64,000 nucleotides of DNA, from NCBI RefSeq assembly GCF_030546695.1, contig NZ_JAUOTP010000002.1:496001-560000 (forward strand), written 5' to 3'. Made by a program: the position numbers and the translations under genes. The notes under the pieces were generated by a model that had not been told where the DNA came from, did no database searches, and saw only the letters and a list, made by a program, of their open reading frames with translations. Shown here piece after piece: positions 52,831 through 60,825 of the stretch; the first letter of the stretch is position 1; each line of letters starts with the position of its first letter. This DNA comes from Sphingomonas natans. GTDB taxonomy: Bacteria > Pseudomonadota > Alphaproteobacteria > Sphingomonadales > Sphingomonadaceae.

Positions 52831-52891
52831 CATCAGGTGAACAGCGCCCCCGCGCTGTTCAGGTCATGCTGGGAGCATGACCGACCTGATG
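52831..52891. other. Perfect three-way-junction palindrome after lysS
   Basis: Outer stem CATCAGGT (52831-52838) with ACCTGATG (52884-52891) encloses two perfect hairpins placed back to back: GAACAGCG / CGCTGTTC (52839-52846, 52853-52860) and GGTCATGCT / AGCATGACC (52862-52870, 52874-52882). Only two bases in the whole unit are unpaired outside the loops. It can form in DNA or in RNA of either strand. Confidence 0.75.
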
Positions 52892-52979
52892 CTGGGTTGG
52901 GGGTGGGTCGCTATTCAGCGATGCGCCCGGCCGGACAGCAACCCACCCCTCAATCCCCTCCCTTTCAGGGAGGGGAGGT
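52892..52979. repeat. Intergenic palindrome, family C (full copy)
   Basis: TGGGTTGGGGGTGGGT on the left and ACCCACCCCTCAATCCC on the right, followed by CCCCTCCCT-TTC-AGGGAGGGG. The right part recurs at 7961-7994. It directly follows the three-way junction. Confidence 0.7.
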
Positions 52980-53028
52980 AACGGCGGCAAATGGGGCGAG
53001 AGCGGACGGGCGCATGCCGACGTCCTGA

Positions 53029-53544
53029 TCACCGCGCATCCGCCGATAATTTGCCGATAATCGCCGCCACGCCCGCCCGGATGCCCGCGCCGAGCCGTCC
53101 CTGCCTGAACGCGGGGATGACCTTGGTAGCGAGAACCGTCTGGCAATAGCGATTGGTCAGGCGCCGCTCCAGCCCGCGGCCGACCTCGATGCGGACCTTG
53201 CGCTCGTGCGGGGCGACGAGCAGCAAGACACCGTCATTCGCGCCCCTGCGTCCAACACCCCAGCGGTTCGCCAGCCGGCGGGTGAAGATGGCGATATCCT
53301 CCCCATCCAGTCGCGAGACCGTGACGACCGCGAGCTGGTGCGCGGTTCGCTGCTGGAATCGATCGAGTTCGTTCGTCAGCAGCGCGCGTTCGTTCGCGCT
53401 GAGCAGATGCGCCTCGTCCACGACGAAGCCGGTGAAGGCGAGGCTCGACGACAGGGATCGAGGCACCGCCGATGCCGATCGCGCGATCGACGGATTGGCC
53501 CATGACGCGAGCGTCAGGACGGCAAGAAGGCAGTTTCGGACCAT
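53029..53544 (-). CDS. Exported TPM-domain protein
   Basis: 171 residues with a signal peptide (1-20) and a TPM domain: FTGFVVDEAHLLSANERALL, QLAVVTVSRLDGEDI and NDGVLLLVAPHERKVRIEVGRGLE (shown in parts). In plants and bacteria TPM proteins are linked to photosystem repair or respiratory assembly; here probably a periplasmic protein of unknown task. ATG 53544 fits the leader. Confidence 0.88.
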   Translation of the reverse strand: MVRNCLLAVLTLASWANPSIARSASAVPRSLSSSLAFTGFVVDEAHLLSANERALLTNELDRFQQRTAHQLAVVTVSRLDGEDIAIFTRRLANRWGVGRRGANDGVLLLVAPHERKVRIEVGRGLERRLTNRYCQTVLATKVIPAFRQGRLGAGIRAGVAAIIGKLSADAR

Positions 53545-53693
53545 TGCGCCCCTCCGCCGGTCAATCTCGCGCAGACAAGCAGAGCGCCGGCTCCTCGGCA
53601 AATCCCCCGGGCTAAAGACGGCGGCAATCCGGTTCGAAACGGTTATTGCCTCGCCCTTCCTTCCCGGAAGCGCCCAAGCCTGACGAAAGATTT

Positions 53694-53719
53694 GGAACGC
53701 CGCCGTAACCTTCCACGTT
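53694..53719 (+). promoter_or_regulatory. Sigma-EcfG (general stress) promoter
   Basis: GGAAC (53694-53698), 17 bases, CGTT (53716-53719): the exact alphaproteobacterial general-stress consensus. The ATG of the DUF1345 gene is only eight bases past CGTT, so the transcript would be nearly leaderless. Confidence 0.65.
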
Positions 53720-53727
53720 GAGCGCGC

Positions 53728-54393
53728 ATGGCCACATCAGACACGCGCACGCTCCGCCTCGGCAACCGCATCGCGCCGCCGCGCTTCCTCCTTTTCATCG
53801 CGCTCGTCGCGATCGGGGTGCCGATCGGCGTGTCGCTCGCGGGCTGGCGGCTCGGCGGGATGGCCGCATTCGATGTCGCGGCTCTGATTTTCCTCGCCAG
53901 CTGCACGCCTTTGCTCGGCAAGGAAGCCGACGACATGCGCCAGCTCTCCAAGCGCAACGACGCCAATCGCTTCGGGCTGCTTGTGGTCACCGGCATCGTC
54001 TCGATCGCGGTGCTCGTCGCGGTCGCGGCCGAGCTTAACCAGAAGGGCACGCCCAAGCCGATCGAGGTCGCGTGCGTCATCGCCACGCTCGCCATCGCCT
54101 GGGTGTTCAGCAACACCGTCTACGCGCTCCATTATGCGCACCTCTTCTACACCGAGAATGCGAAGGAGCGCGGCAAGGACAGCGGCGGGGTCAGCTTCCC
54201 CGATACGGACGAGCCTGATTATTGGGACTTCGTCTATTTCGCCTTCTGCCTCGGCATGACCTTCCAGACCTCCGACGTCGAGATCAACAACGGCACGTTC
54301 CGCAAGACCGTGACCGCGCACTGTCTCGCCGCGTTCGTCTTCAATCTCGGGGTGATCGCCTTCACGATCAACGTCCTCGGCGGATCGAGCTAG
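53728..54393 (+). CDS. DUF1345-family membrane protein
   Basis: 221 residues with five or so helices. Motifs WVFSNTVYALHYAHLFY and DYWDFVYFAFCLGMTFQTSDVEI (shown: FVYFAFCLGMTFQTSDV) are the family's. Function unknown. The upstream sigma-EcfG promoter implies induction in the general stress response. Confidence 0.9.
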   Translation: MATSDTRTLRLGNRIAPPRFLLFIALVAIGVPIGVSLAGWRLGGMAAFDVAALIFLASCTPLLGKEADDMRQLSKRNDANRFGLLVVTGIVSIAVLVAVAAELNQKGTPKPIEVACVIATLAIAWVFSNTVYALHYAHLFYTENAKERGKDSGGVSFPDTDEPDYWDFVYFAFCLGMTFQTSDVEINNGTFRKTVTAHCLAAFVFNLGVIAFTINVLGGSS

Positions 54394-54447
54394 GCGCCGG
54401 TTCGCGAAGGCTGGACAGCCGCGCGTCACCGGAGCAACAGGCGCTCC

Positions 54448-56403
54448 ATGATCCCTCCGCTTCGCGCTCTGCGCCTCGCCGCCCTCGCCGGCGCCGCTCT
54501 CTGCCCCGCCATCGTCGCGGCGCAGGTCGATCCCGCCGCTACCGGCACATCCAAGCCGCAGCCCGTCCCGATCATCGACACGATCGCGCCGCCGCGCGAC
54601 GTCGCGTATCCGGGGACGATCACGCTGAAGGTCGATGCGACCGACGTCGTCCACGGCGTGTTCCGCGTGACCGAGACGATCCCGGTGGCCTCCGGCCCGC
54701 TGACCTTGCTCTTCCCCAAATGGCTCCCCGGCGATCATGCGCCGCAGGGGACGATCGACAAGCTCGGCGGGCTCGTCATCACCGCCGACGGCAAGACGAT
54801 CCCCTGGACGCGCGATCTTGTCGACGTCTTCGCCTTCCATCTCGACGTGCCCGCCGGGACCACCGCCATCACGGCCGCGTTCCAATATCTCTCGCCCACC
54901 GCCGAGAATCAGGGCCGCGTCGTGATGACGCCCGAAATGCTCAATCTGCAGTGGGACTCGGTCGCGCTCTATCCGGCCGGTTTTTACACGCGCGGCATCA
55001 CCTTCAAGCCGAGCGCCGTCTATCCGGAGGGCTGGACCTCGGCGACGGCATTGCGCCCGTCCGGCCCCTCCACCGCCAAGGGCGGGCTGATCGATTATGC
55101 CCCGGTCGCGTTCGACACGCTCGTCGATTCGCCCGTCTTCGCCGGCAAATATGCGCGCACCGAGACCTTGTCGCCGCGCGTCACGCTCAACGTCTTCGCC
55201 GACAAGCCGGGCAGCCTCGCGATCACGCCGGACGAGCTGAAGATCCACCGCGCGCTCGTCGATCAGGCGACCAAGCTCTACGGCGCGCAGCATTACGACC
55301 ATTATGATTTCCTGCTCGCGCTGACCGATCGGCTCGGCGACATCGGGCTCGAACATCATCGCTCGTCCGAGAACGGGCACGATCCGGATTACTTCACCAA
55401 GTGGAAGGACAATCCGGCCGGCCGAGATCTGCTCGCGCACGAATATACCCATAGCTGGGACGGCAAGTTCCGGCGCGGCGCGGACCTGTGGACCCCCGAT
55501 TTCCGCACGCCGATGCGCAACACCTATTTGTGGATGTACGAGGGCCAGACCCAGTTCTGGGGCAAGGTGCTGTCCGCCCGATCGGGCCTGATGAGCCAGG
55601 AGGAGGCGCTCGACGCGCTCGCCGTCACCGCCGCCACCTACGAATATCTGCCCGGCCGCGCCTGGCGGCCGCTGATCGACACGGTCAACGACGAGATCAT
55701 CAATCCGCGCCGGCCGATGGCCTATCGCAATTATTCGCGGTTCGAGGATTATTACGAGGAAGGCCAGCTGATCTGGCTGGAGGCGGACAGCATCATCCGC
55801 GAGCGATCGAAGGGGCGCAAATCGCTCGACGACTTCGCGCGCGCCTTCTTCGGCGTGAAGGACGGCGACTGGGGCGAGCAGACCTACGATTTCGACGAGA
55901 TCGTGAAGACGCTCAACGCGGTCCAGCCTTATGACTGGGCGACCTTCCTGAAGGAGCGCGTCTTCGACGTCCGCCCGCATGCGCCGCTCGAGGGCATCAC
56001 GCGCGGCGGCTACAAGCTGGTCTTCACCGACAAGCCGGGCGTCTACCAGACATCGGCCGCGGAGAAGAGCAAAACGGCGAGCTTCACCTATTCGCTCGGG
56101 CTGTCCGTGGGCAAGGAAGGCGCGGTCACGAACGTCGTTTGGGACGGTCCGGCGTTCAACGCGGGCATCACGATCGGCACCAAGATCCTCGCCATCGCCA
56201 GCCAGGCCTATTCGGACGACGATCTGAAGGAGGCGATCACCGCCGCCAAGGGCAAGACCACGCCGATCCCGCTGCTGATCAAGCAGGGCGACGGCTATCG
56301 CACGGTCGACGTGACGTGGAATGGCGGGCTGCGTTACCCGCATCTGGAACGGACGACGAAGGGGCCGAGCAGCTTGGACGCGCTGTACGCCCCGAAAAAG
56401 TAG
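54448..56403 (+). CDS. M61-family peptidase (glycyl aminopeptidase type)
   Basis: 651 residues: signal peptide (1-26), N-terminal beta domain, peptidase domain with zinc motif LLAHEYTHSWDGKFRR (HEYTH near residue 331) and LWMYEGQTQFWG with the third ligand glutamate, and a C-terminal PDZ-like domain (about 545-640). Exported aminopeptidase preferring N-terminal glycine or alanine in characterised Sphingomonas relatives. Confidence 0.93.
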   Translation: MIPPLRALRLAALAGAALCPAIVAAQVDPAATGTSKPQPVPIIDTIAPPRDVAYPGTITLKVDATDVVHGVFRVTETIPVASGPLTLLFPKWLPGDHAPQGTIDKLGGLVITADGKTIPWTRDLVDVFAFHLDVPAGTTAITAAFQYLSPTAENQGRVVMTPEMLNLQWDSVALYPAGFYTRGITFKPSAVYPEGWTSATALRPSGPSTAKGGLIDYAPVAFDTLVDSPVFAGKYARTETLSPRVTLNVFADKPGSLAITPDELKIHRALVDQATKLYGAQHYDHYDFLLALTDRLGDIGLEHHRSSENGHDPDYFTKWKDNPAGRDLLAHEYTHSWDGKFRRGADLWTPDFRTPMRNTYLWMYEGQTQFWGKVLSARSGLMSQEEALDALAVTAATYEYLPGRAWRPLIDTVNDEIINPRRPMAYRNYSRFEDYYEEGQLIWLEADSIIRERSKGRKSLDDFARAFFGVKDGDWGEQTYDFDEIVKTLNAVQPYDWATFLKERVFDVRPHAPLEGITRGGYKLVFTDKPGVYQTSAAEKSKTASFTYSLGLSVGKEGAVTNVVWDGPAFNAGITIGTKILAIASQAYSDDDLKEAITAAKGKTTPIPLLIKQGDGYRTVDVTWNGGLRYPHLERTTKGPSSLDALYAPKK

Positions 56404-56414
56404 TATCTCGTCTC

Positions 56415-56498
56415 CCGTTCGTGCTGAGCCTGTCGAAGCACCGTCCTTCTTCCGAGTAAGGGAGAAAGACAGCCCTTCGACAAGCTCAGGGCGAACGG
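56415..56498. repeat. Intergenic palindromic repeat, family B (copy 2)
   Basis: CTGAGCCTGTCGAAG on the left and CTTCGACAAGCTCAG on the right, matching the element at 9909-9997 with a different loop. Between the M61 peptidase and zwf. Confidence 0.85.
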
Positions 56499-56526
56499 AT
56501 CGCGCGCAGCAACGTTAGGAGCCTGA

Positions 56527-57987
56527 ATGGGAACGCCGGCCAACACCCTTTTGCTGTTCGGCGTCACGGGCGATCTTTCGCGCCGGATGCTGCTGCCGTC
56601 TCTGTTCAATCTCGATGCCGACGGGCTGCTGCCCGAAGGCCTGCGCATCTTCGGCACCGCGCGTCAGCCGATCGGCGACGAGGGCCTGCGCGAGACCGCG
56701 CGCGCCGCGCTGGAGCCGATCATCGCCGAGCGCGGGCTCGATCGCGCGATCCTCGATCGCTTCGTCGGGCGCCTTTCCTATGTCGCGGCGGACGCCTCCG
56801 ATCCGCAGAGCTTCGGCGCGCTGGGCGATGCGATCCGCGATCGCGCGAGCGGCGGCATCGCCATCTTCCTCTCGACCGCGCCCAGCCTGTTCGAGCAGAC
56901 GATCGCCGGTCTCGAACTGGCCGGCCTCGCCGGTCCCGAGACGCGGCTCGCGCTGGAAAAGCCGCTCGGCCAGGATCTGGCGTCGAGCCAGGAGATCAAC
57001 GACGCCGTCGCGCGCGTCTTCCCCGAGGACCGCACCTTCCGGATCGATCATTATCTGGGCAAGGAGACCGTCCAGAATCTGATCGCGCTGCGCTTCGGCA
57101 ATGTCCTGTTCGAGCCGTTATGGAACGCACAGGGCATCGATCACGTCCAGATCACCGTCTCCGAGACGGTCGGCCTCGAAGGCCGCACCGGCTATTTCGA
57201 CGGCATGGGCAGCCTGCGCGACATGGTGCAGAACCACATGCTCCAGCTGCTCGCGCTCGTGGCGATGGAGGCCCCCACCGAATTCGCCGCCAATGCGGTG
57301 CGCGACGAGAAGGTGAAGGTTCTGCGCTCGCTCCGCCCGATCGACGCCTCGCTCGTGGCGAAAGAGACGGTCGTCGGCCAATATGTCGAGGGCGCGGTCG
57401 GCGGGAAGCCCGTGCCCGGCTATGCCGACGAGCTGGGCGCCCCATCCGAGACCGAGACGTTCGTCGCGATCAAGGCGCATGTCGATAATTGGCGCTGGCA
57501 CGGCGTGCCCTTCTACCTGCGCACCGGCAAGCGCCTGCCGACCCGGAAATCCGAGATCGTCATCCAGTTCCGCGCGGTGCCGCATTCGATTTTCGCGGGC
57601 CGCAGCGCGGCGCTCCAGCCCAACCGGCTCATCATCTCGATTCAGCCGGACGAGAATATCAGCCTGACGATGATGGCGAAGCAGCCCGGCCTCGATCGCG
57701 GCGGCATCCGCCTGCGCGAGGTGCCGCTCGACATCCGCAGCCTCAACGCCTTCGCAGACGTCCGCAAGCGCATCGCCTATGAGCGGCTGTGGATCGATCT
57801 GATCGAGGGACTGCCGACGCTCTTCGTCCGCCGCGACGAGGTGGAGGCGCAATGGCAATGGATCGACGCGATTCGCGAGGGCTGGGCCGTCAACGGCATG
57901 GCGCCGAAGCCTTATGCCGCAGGCACATGGGGCCCGGCCGCGGCGATCGCCCTAACCGAACGAGATGGAGTGAGCTGGCATGATTGA
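56527..57987 (+). CDS. zwf: Glucose-6-phosphate 1-dehydrogenase
   Basis: 486 residues. NADP motif LFGVTGDLSRRM (about 10-21), active site RIDHYLGKETVQN, substrate segment GRTGYFDGMG. First step of the Entner-Doudoroff and pentose phosphate routes. Overlaps pgl by eight bases; edd and glk are not in the window. Confidence 0.97.
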   Translation: MGTPANTLLLFGVTGDLSRRMLLPSLFNLDADGLLPEGLRIFGTARQPIGDEGLRETARAALEPIIAERGLDRAILDRFVGRLSYVAADASDPQSFGALGDAIRDRASGGIAIFLSTAPSLFEQTIAGLELAGLAGPETRLALEKPLGQDLASSQEINDAVARVFPEDRTFRIDHYLGKETVQNLIALRFGNVLFEPLWNAQGIDHVQITVSETVGLEGRTGYFDGMGSLRDMVQNHMLQLLALVAMEAPTEFAANAVRDEKVKVLRSLRPIDASLVAKETVVGQYVEGAVGGKPVPGYADELGAPSETETFVAIKAHVDNWRWHGVPFYLRTGKRLPTRKSEIVIQFRAVPHSIFAGRSAALQPNRLIISIQPDENISLTMMAKQPGLDRGGIRLREVPLDIRSLNAFADVRKRIAYERLWIDLIEGLPTLFVRRDEVEAQWQWIDAIREGWAVNGMAPKPYAAGTWGPAAAIALTERDGVSWHD

Positions 57988-58684
57988 GGCTGAATGGTGG
58001 GACTATGAGTCGCACGACGAATGGGTCGATGCCGTCGCCGGCGACATCGGCTTCATCATCGAGAGCGCCCTCGACGCGCGCAAGGATTGCCTGCTCGCGC
58101 TCTCGGGCGGCAAGACGCCGATCGCCGCTTACCAGAAGCTTGCGACTCAGAAGCTCGACTGGAAGAAGGTCACGATCATTCCCGTCGACGATCGACTGGT
58201 GAAGGTCGACGATCCCGCCTCGAACGTCGGCATGCTGGCCAAGATCTTCCTGCCCAGAGGTGCGCGCGTCGTGCCGCTCGGCGCCGACAACAAGGATTAC
58301 AAGCAGGCCGGCGCCGCCGCCGATGCGCGCCTACAGGATCTGCCCTGGCCGCCCGATCTCGTGCTGCTCGGCATGGGCGAGGACGGACACACCGCCTCGA
58401 TCTTCCCCGGTCCCGATTTCGAGTCCGCGCTGGATGCGCCCAAGGCGCGCCGTGCAATCGGCGTGATGCCTGATCCGCTGCCCAAGGATGCGCCGTTCCC
58501 GCGCGTGACGATGACGCGCGCGGCGATCCTTTCATCGCGTGCGCTGATGATCGCGCTGACCGGCGCCAAGAAGCGCGACGTGCTGGAGCGCGCGATCGAG
58601 GACGGTGCCGGCTCGAAGCTGCCGATCGGCCGCGTGCTGGCCGAGGCCGAGCAGGCGATCGATATTCACTGGTCTGCGGAATAG
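57980..58684 (+). CDS. pgl: 6-phosphogluconolactonase
   Basis: 234 residues of the SOL/DevB group: LALSGGKTPIAAYQKLA (shown LALSGGKTP), DDRLV, and LLGMGEDGHTASIFPG. Hydrolyses the lactone from Zwf. Starts inside the zwf end, so translation is coupled. Confidence 0.95.
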   Translation: MIEAEWWDYESHDEWVDAVAGDIGFIIESALDARKDCLLALSGGKTPIAAYQKLATQKLDWKKVTIIPVDDRLVKVDDPASNVGMLAKIFLPRGARVVPLGADNKDYKQAGAAADARLQDLPWPPDLVLLGMGEDGHTASIFPGPDFESALDAPKARRAIGVMPDPLPKDAPFPRVTMTRAAILSSRALMIALTGAKKRDVLERAIEDGAGSKLPIGRVLAEAEQAIDIHWSAE

Positions 58685-58692
58685 GAACCGGC

Positions 58693-58733
58693 GGATTGTG
58701 TCGATCGCGGACGTTTCCCGATCGACACAATCC
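58693..58733. terminator. Strong hairpin between convergent pgl and zinc-ribbon genes
   Basis: GGATTGTGTCGATCG (58693-58707) and CGATCGACACAATCC (58719-58733), a perfect 15-base stem with an 11-base loop, usable on both strands. No T tract. Confidence 0.55.
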
Positions 58734-58748
58734 GGCAACATGAGAAAC

Positions 58749-58928
58749 TCAGGCGAGCGGCCCCGAATAGAACCAGCGCCGCGTCGCCTGCGTGCGCACC
58801 AGCAGGCAGCCGCAATCGCGGCACGTCGTCTGGATCGTCGCGCTCGTGATGTTGCGGACGGGAACCCGCTTGGGCCGATGATAGCCATCGGCGCAGATCT
58901 GCGCCTCGATCTTATATGCCGTCGCCAT
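58749..58928 (-). CDS. Small zinc-ribbon-like protein (59 residues)
   Basis: Begins MATAYKIEAQICADGYHRPK and carries TTCRDCGCLLVRT with three of the cysteines of a possible ribbon (a fourth in QICAD). Basic and short; may bind RNA or zinc. Ends at a strong hairpin. Its start lies 76 bases after the small-RNA terminator. No named family. Confidence 0.65.
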   Translation of the reverse strand: MATAYKIEAQICADGYHRPKRVPVRNITSATIQTTCRDCGCLLVRTQATRRWFYSGPLA

Positions 58929-59004
58929 CGTCCGTGCCTCCGTTTGTCCGGAGGTGGGCCGCGAACGTCACGGCCGCATGTCGCGAATATTTCGGCGCTG
59001 TAGG

Positions 59005-59108
59005 AAAAAGGCCCGGCTCGGGGGAACGAGCCGGGCCCACATCGTCGGCGATCGGGGATCTCGCCGAACCGGGCCGCACGCACCAGGGAGTCACGGCGGG
59101 CGGACCGT
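59005..59108 (-). ncRNA. Structured small RNA candidate with its own promoter and terminator
   Basis: About 104 bases on the minus strand with three perfect hairpins: TCACGG-N8-CCGTGA near the 5' end, TCGGCGA-N9-TCGCCGA in the middle, and an 11-base terminator stem GGCCCGGCTCG / CGAGCCGGGCC (59010-59037) with five T. Unpaired ACTCCCTGGTGCG lies between the first two. A good promoter stands just upstream. No open frame of note is inside. I cannot match it to a known RNA family. Confidence 0.65.
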
Positions 59109-59114
59109 GAGGGC

Positions 59115-59143
59115 AAGATAGGCGCTGCGCCCTTCCGGTCGAG
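59115..59143 (-). promoter_or_regulatory. Promoter of the small RNA candidate
   Basis: Minus strand CTCGAC (59138-59143), 17 bases, TATCTT (59115-59120); start near 59108. Confidence 0.55.
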
Positions 59144-59178
59144 AAGCTTCTGCTTTGGTCGCCCAAAGATTCTCGCGG

Positions 59179-59475
59179 TCAGCCCGCGCTGGTTCCTTCC
59201 TGGCCGGGCAAGCCATCCATCTCGTCCGGCGAGTTCGGGTCCGGACCCGTCGGCCGGGGCGCCAAAGGCGGCAGCGGCTCGCGCCGGGGAATATAGCGCG
59301 GACCCCGTCGGGGCGGCAGAGGGGGTCGCGGGCGCGGCACGGGGAGATCCGCGGGCGGCTCCTCGCTTGCTACGGGCGCATCGCCGCGCTCAGGCACGCC
59401 GACGCCACCGATCTCGATCGGGGCGGTCACCGACCGGCGTCCCCTCCAGGCGCGCGCTTCGTCCGTTTCGCTCAT
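59179..59475 (-). CDS. Proline-rich protein (98 residues)
   Basis: Begins MSETDEARAWRGRRSVTAPIE, then a Pro/Arg tract (PVPRPRPPLPPRRG and REPLPPLAPRPTG) and an acidic tail. Disordered in appearance; no domain. Codon use looks coding, and the ATG at 59475 is 104 bases from the divergent argE start. It may be a membrane-free linker protein; function unknown. Confidence 0.6.
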   Translation of the reverse strand: MSETDEARAWRGRRSVTAPIEIGGVGVPERGDAPVASEEPPADLPVPRPRPPLPPRRGPRYIPRREPLPPLAPRPTGPDPNSPDEMDGLPGQEGTSAG

Positions 59476-59578
59476 CCCGATGGCATAGCCCGCCTGCGGC
59501 CGGGAGCAACGTCGTTTCGGGCGACGGCGGCGATCACCGCTTTTGCGTCCCGGCGGGCGCGAGCCTATCCTCTGCGGG

Positions 59579-60763
59579 ATGACCGATCCTCGCCAGCCTG
59601 ACGCCCTGTTCGCCGAAGCGCGGAGCCAGCTCGACCGGCTCATCGCCTTCGACACCACCTCGCGCCTCTCCAATCTGGCGCTGATCGAGCATGTCGAGGC
59701 CGAACTCGCCACGATCGGCGTGACCGGCATGCGCGTCGCCAATGCCGACGGCGGCAAGGCCAATTTCTACGCGACGATCGGCCCGATGCTGCCCGGCGGC
59801 ATCGTCCTGTCCGGTCACACCGACGTCGTCCCCGTCGATGGCCAGCCCTGGTCGAGCGATCCGTTCGTGCCGACCGAGCGCGACGGCCGGCTCTACGGGC
59901 GCGGCACCTGCGACATGAAGGGCTTCCTCGCGCTCGCCCTCGCCGCGGCGAAGGCCGCCGGCACCGGCGCCCCGCTGTCCCGGCCGATTCACCTCGCTTT
60001 CTCCTATGACGAGGAGATTGGCTGCCTCGGCGCGCCCTCCATGATCGCCCGCATCGCCGAGACGCTGCCCGCGCCCGCCGCAGTCATCGTCGGCGAGCCG
60101 ACCAACATGGAGGTGGTGAGCGGCCACAAGAGCATCTCGACCTGGACCGTCACCGTTACTGGCCACGAGGCGCATTCCAGCCTGACCCATCTCGGCCTTT
60201 CGGCGAACATGGTCGCGATCCGGCTGATGGGGCTGCTTTCGGACATCGCCGACGGGCTGCCCCACGCGGCCGATCCGGCCTCGCTCTTCCACCCCCCGCA
60301 TGCGACGCTCACGATCGGCGAGATGCACGGCGGCACCGCGGTCAACATCCTCGCGCGCGAATGCCGCTTCGTCTTCGATCTGCGCTGCCCGCCCGGGGAG
60401 GATCCCGACGCGATCGTCGCTCCCTTCCTAGAGGCGGCAGCGCGGCTCGACGCCGAGATGAAAGCGCGCTTTCCCGAAACCGGGATCGCCGCCGTCCGTC
60501 GCTCCGCGACCCCGTCCTTCGCCCCCGTCGCCGACAGCCCGGCCGAGCGCATCGCCCGGCGGCTCGCGGGCGACAACGGCCCGGCGCGCGTCGTCTCCTA
60601 TGCCGCCGAGGCCGGGCAATTCCAGGGCGCGGGGTTCGCCACCGTCATCTGCGGGCCGGGCTCGATCGAGCAGGCGCACCAGCCCGATGAATATGTCGAG
60701 ATCGCGCAACTCGAGCGGGGCGCGGCATTCATGACACGCCTACTGGAAATGCTCGCCGAATGA
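59579..60763 (+). CDS. argE: Acetylornithine deacetylase (arginine biosynthesis)
   Basis: 394 residues of the M20 family. Metal ligands in LSGHTDVVPVDGQPW and GRGTCDMKGFLALAL, catalytic EE in YDEEIGCLGA, and the dimer-domain GHEAHSS. The DMKGF and EPTNM phrases favour ArgE over DapE. ATG 59579; the longer frame adds residues outside the family. Confidence 0.9.
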   Translation: MTDPRQPDALFAEARSQLDRLIAFDTTSRLSNLALIEHVEAELATIGVTGMRVANADGGKANFYATIGPMLPGGIVLSGHTDVVPVDGQPWSSDPFVPTERDGRLYGRGTCDMKGFLALALAAAKAAGTGAPLSRPIHLAFSYDEEIGCLGAPSMIARIAETLPAPAAVIVGEPTNMEVVSGHKSISTWTVTVTGHEAHSSLTHLGLSANMVAIRLMGLLSDIADGLPHAADPASLFHPPHATLTIGEMHGGTAVNILARECRFVFDLRCPPGEDPDAIVAPFLEAAARLDAEMKARFPETGIAAVRRSATPSFAPVADSPAERIARRLAGDNGPARVVSYAAEAGQFQGAGFATVICGPGSIEQAHQPDEYVEIAQLERGAAFMTRLLEMLAE

Positions 60764-60825
60764 ACGGCTTGGGCTTTCACACCGGACCCGCGATGCGATA
60801 GGGTGAGACCCAAGAGGAGATCGCC

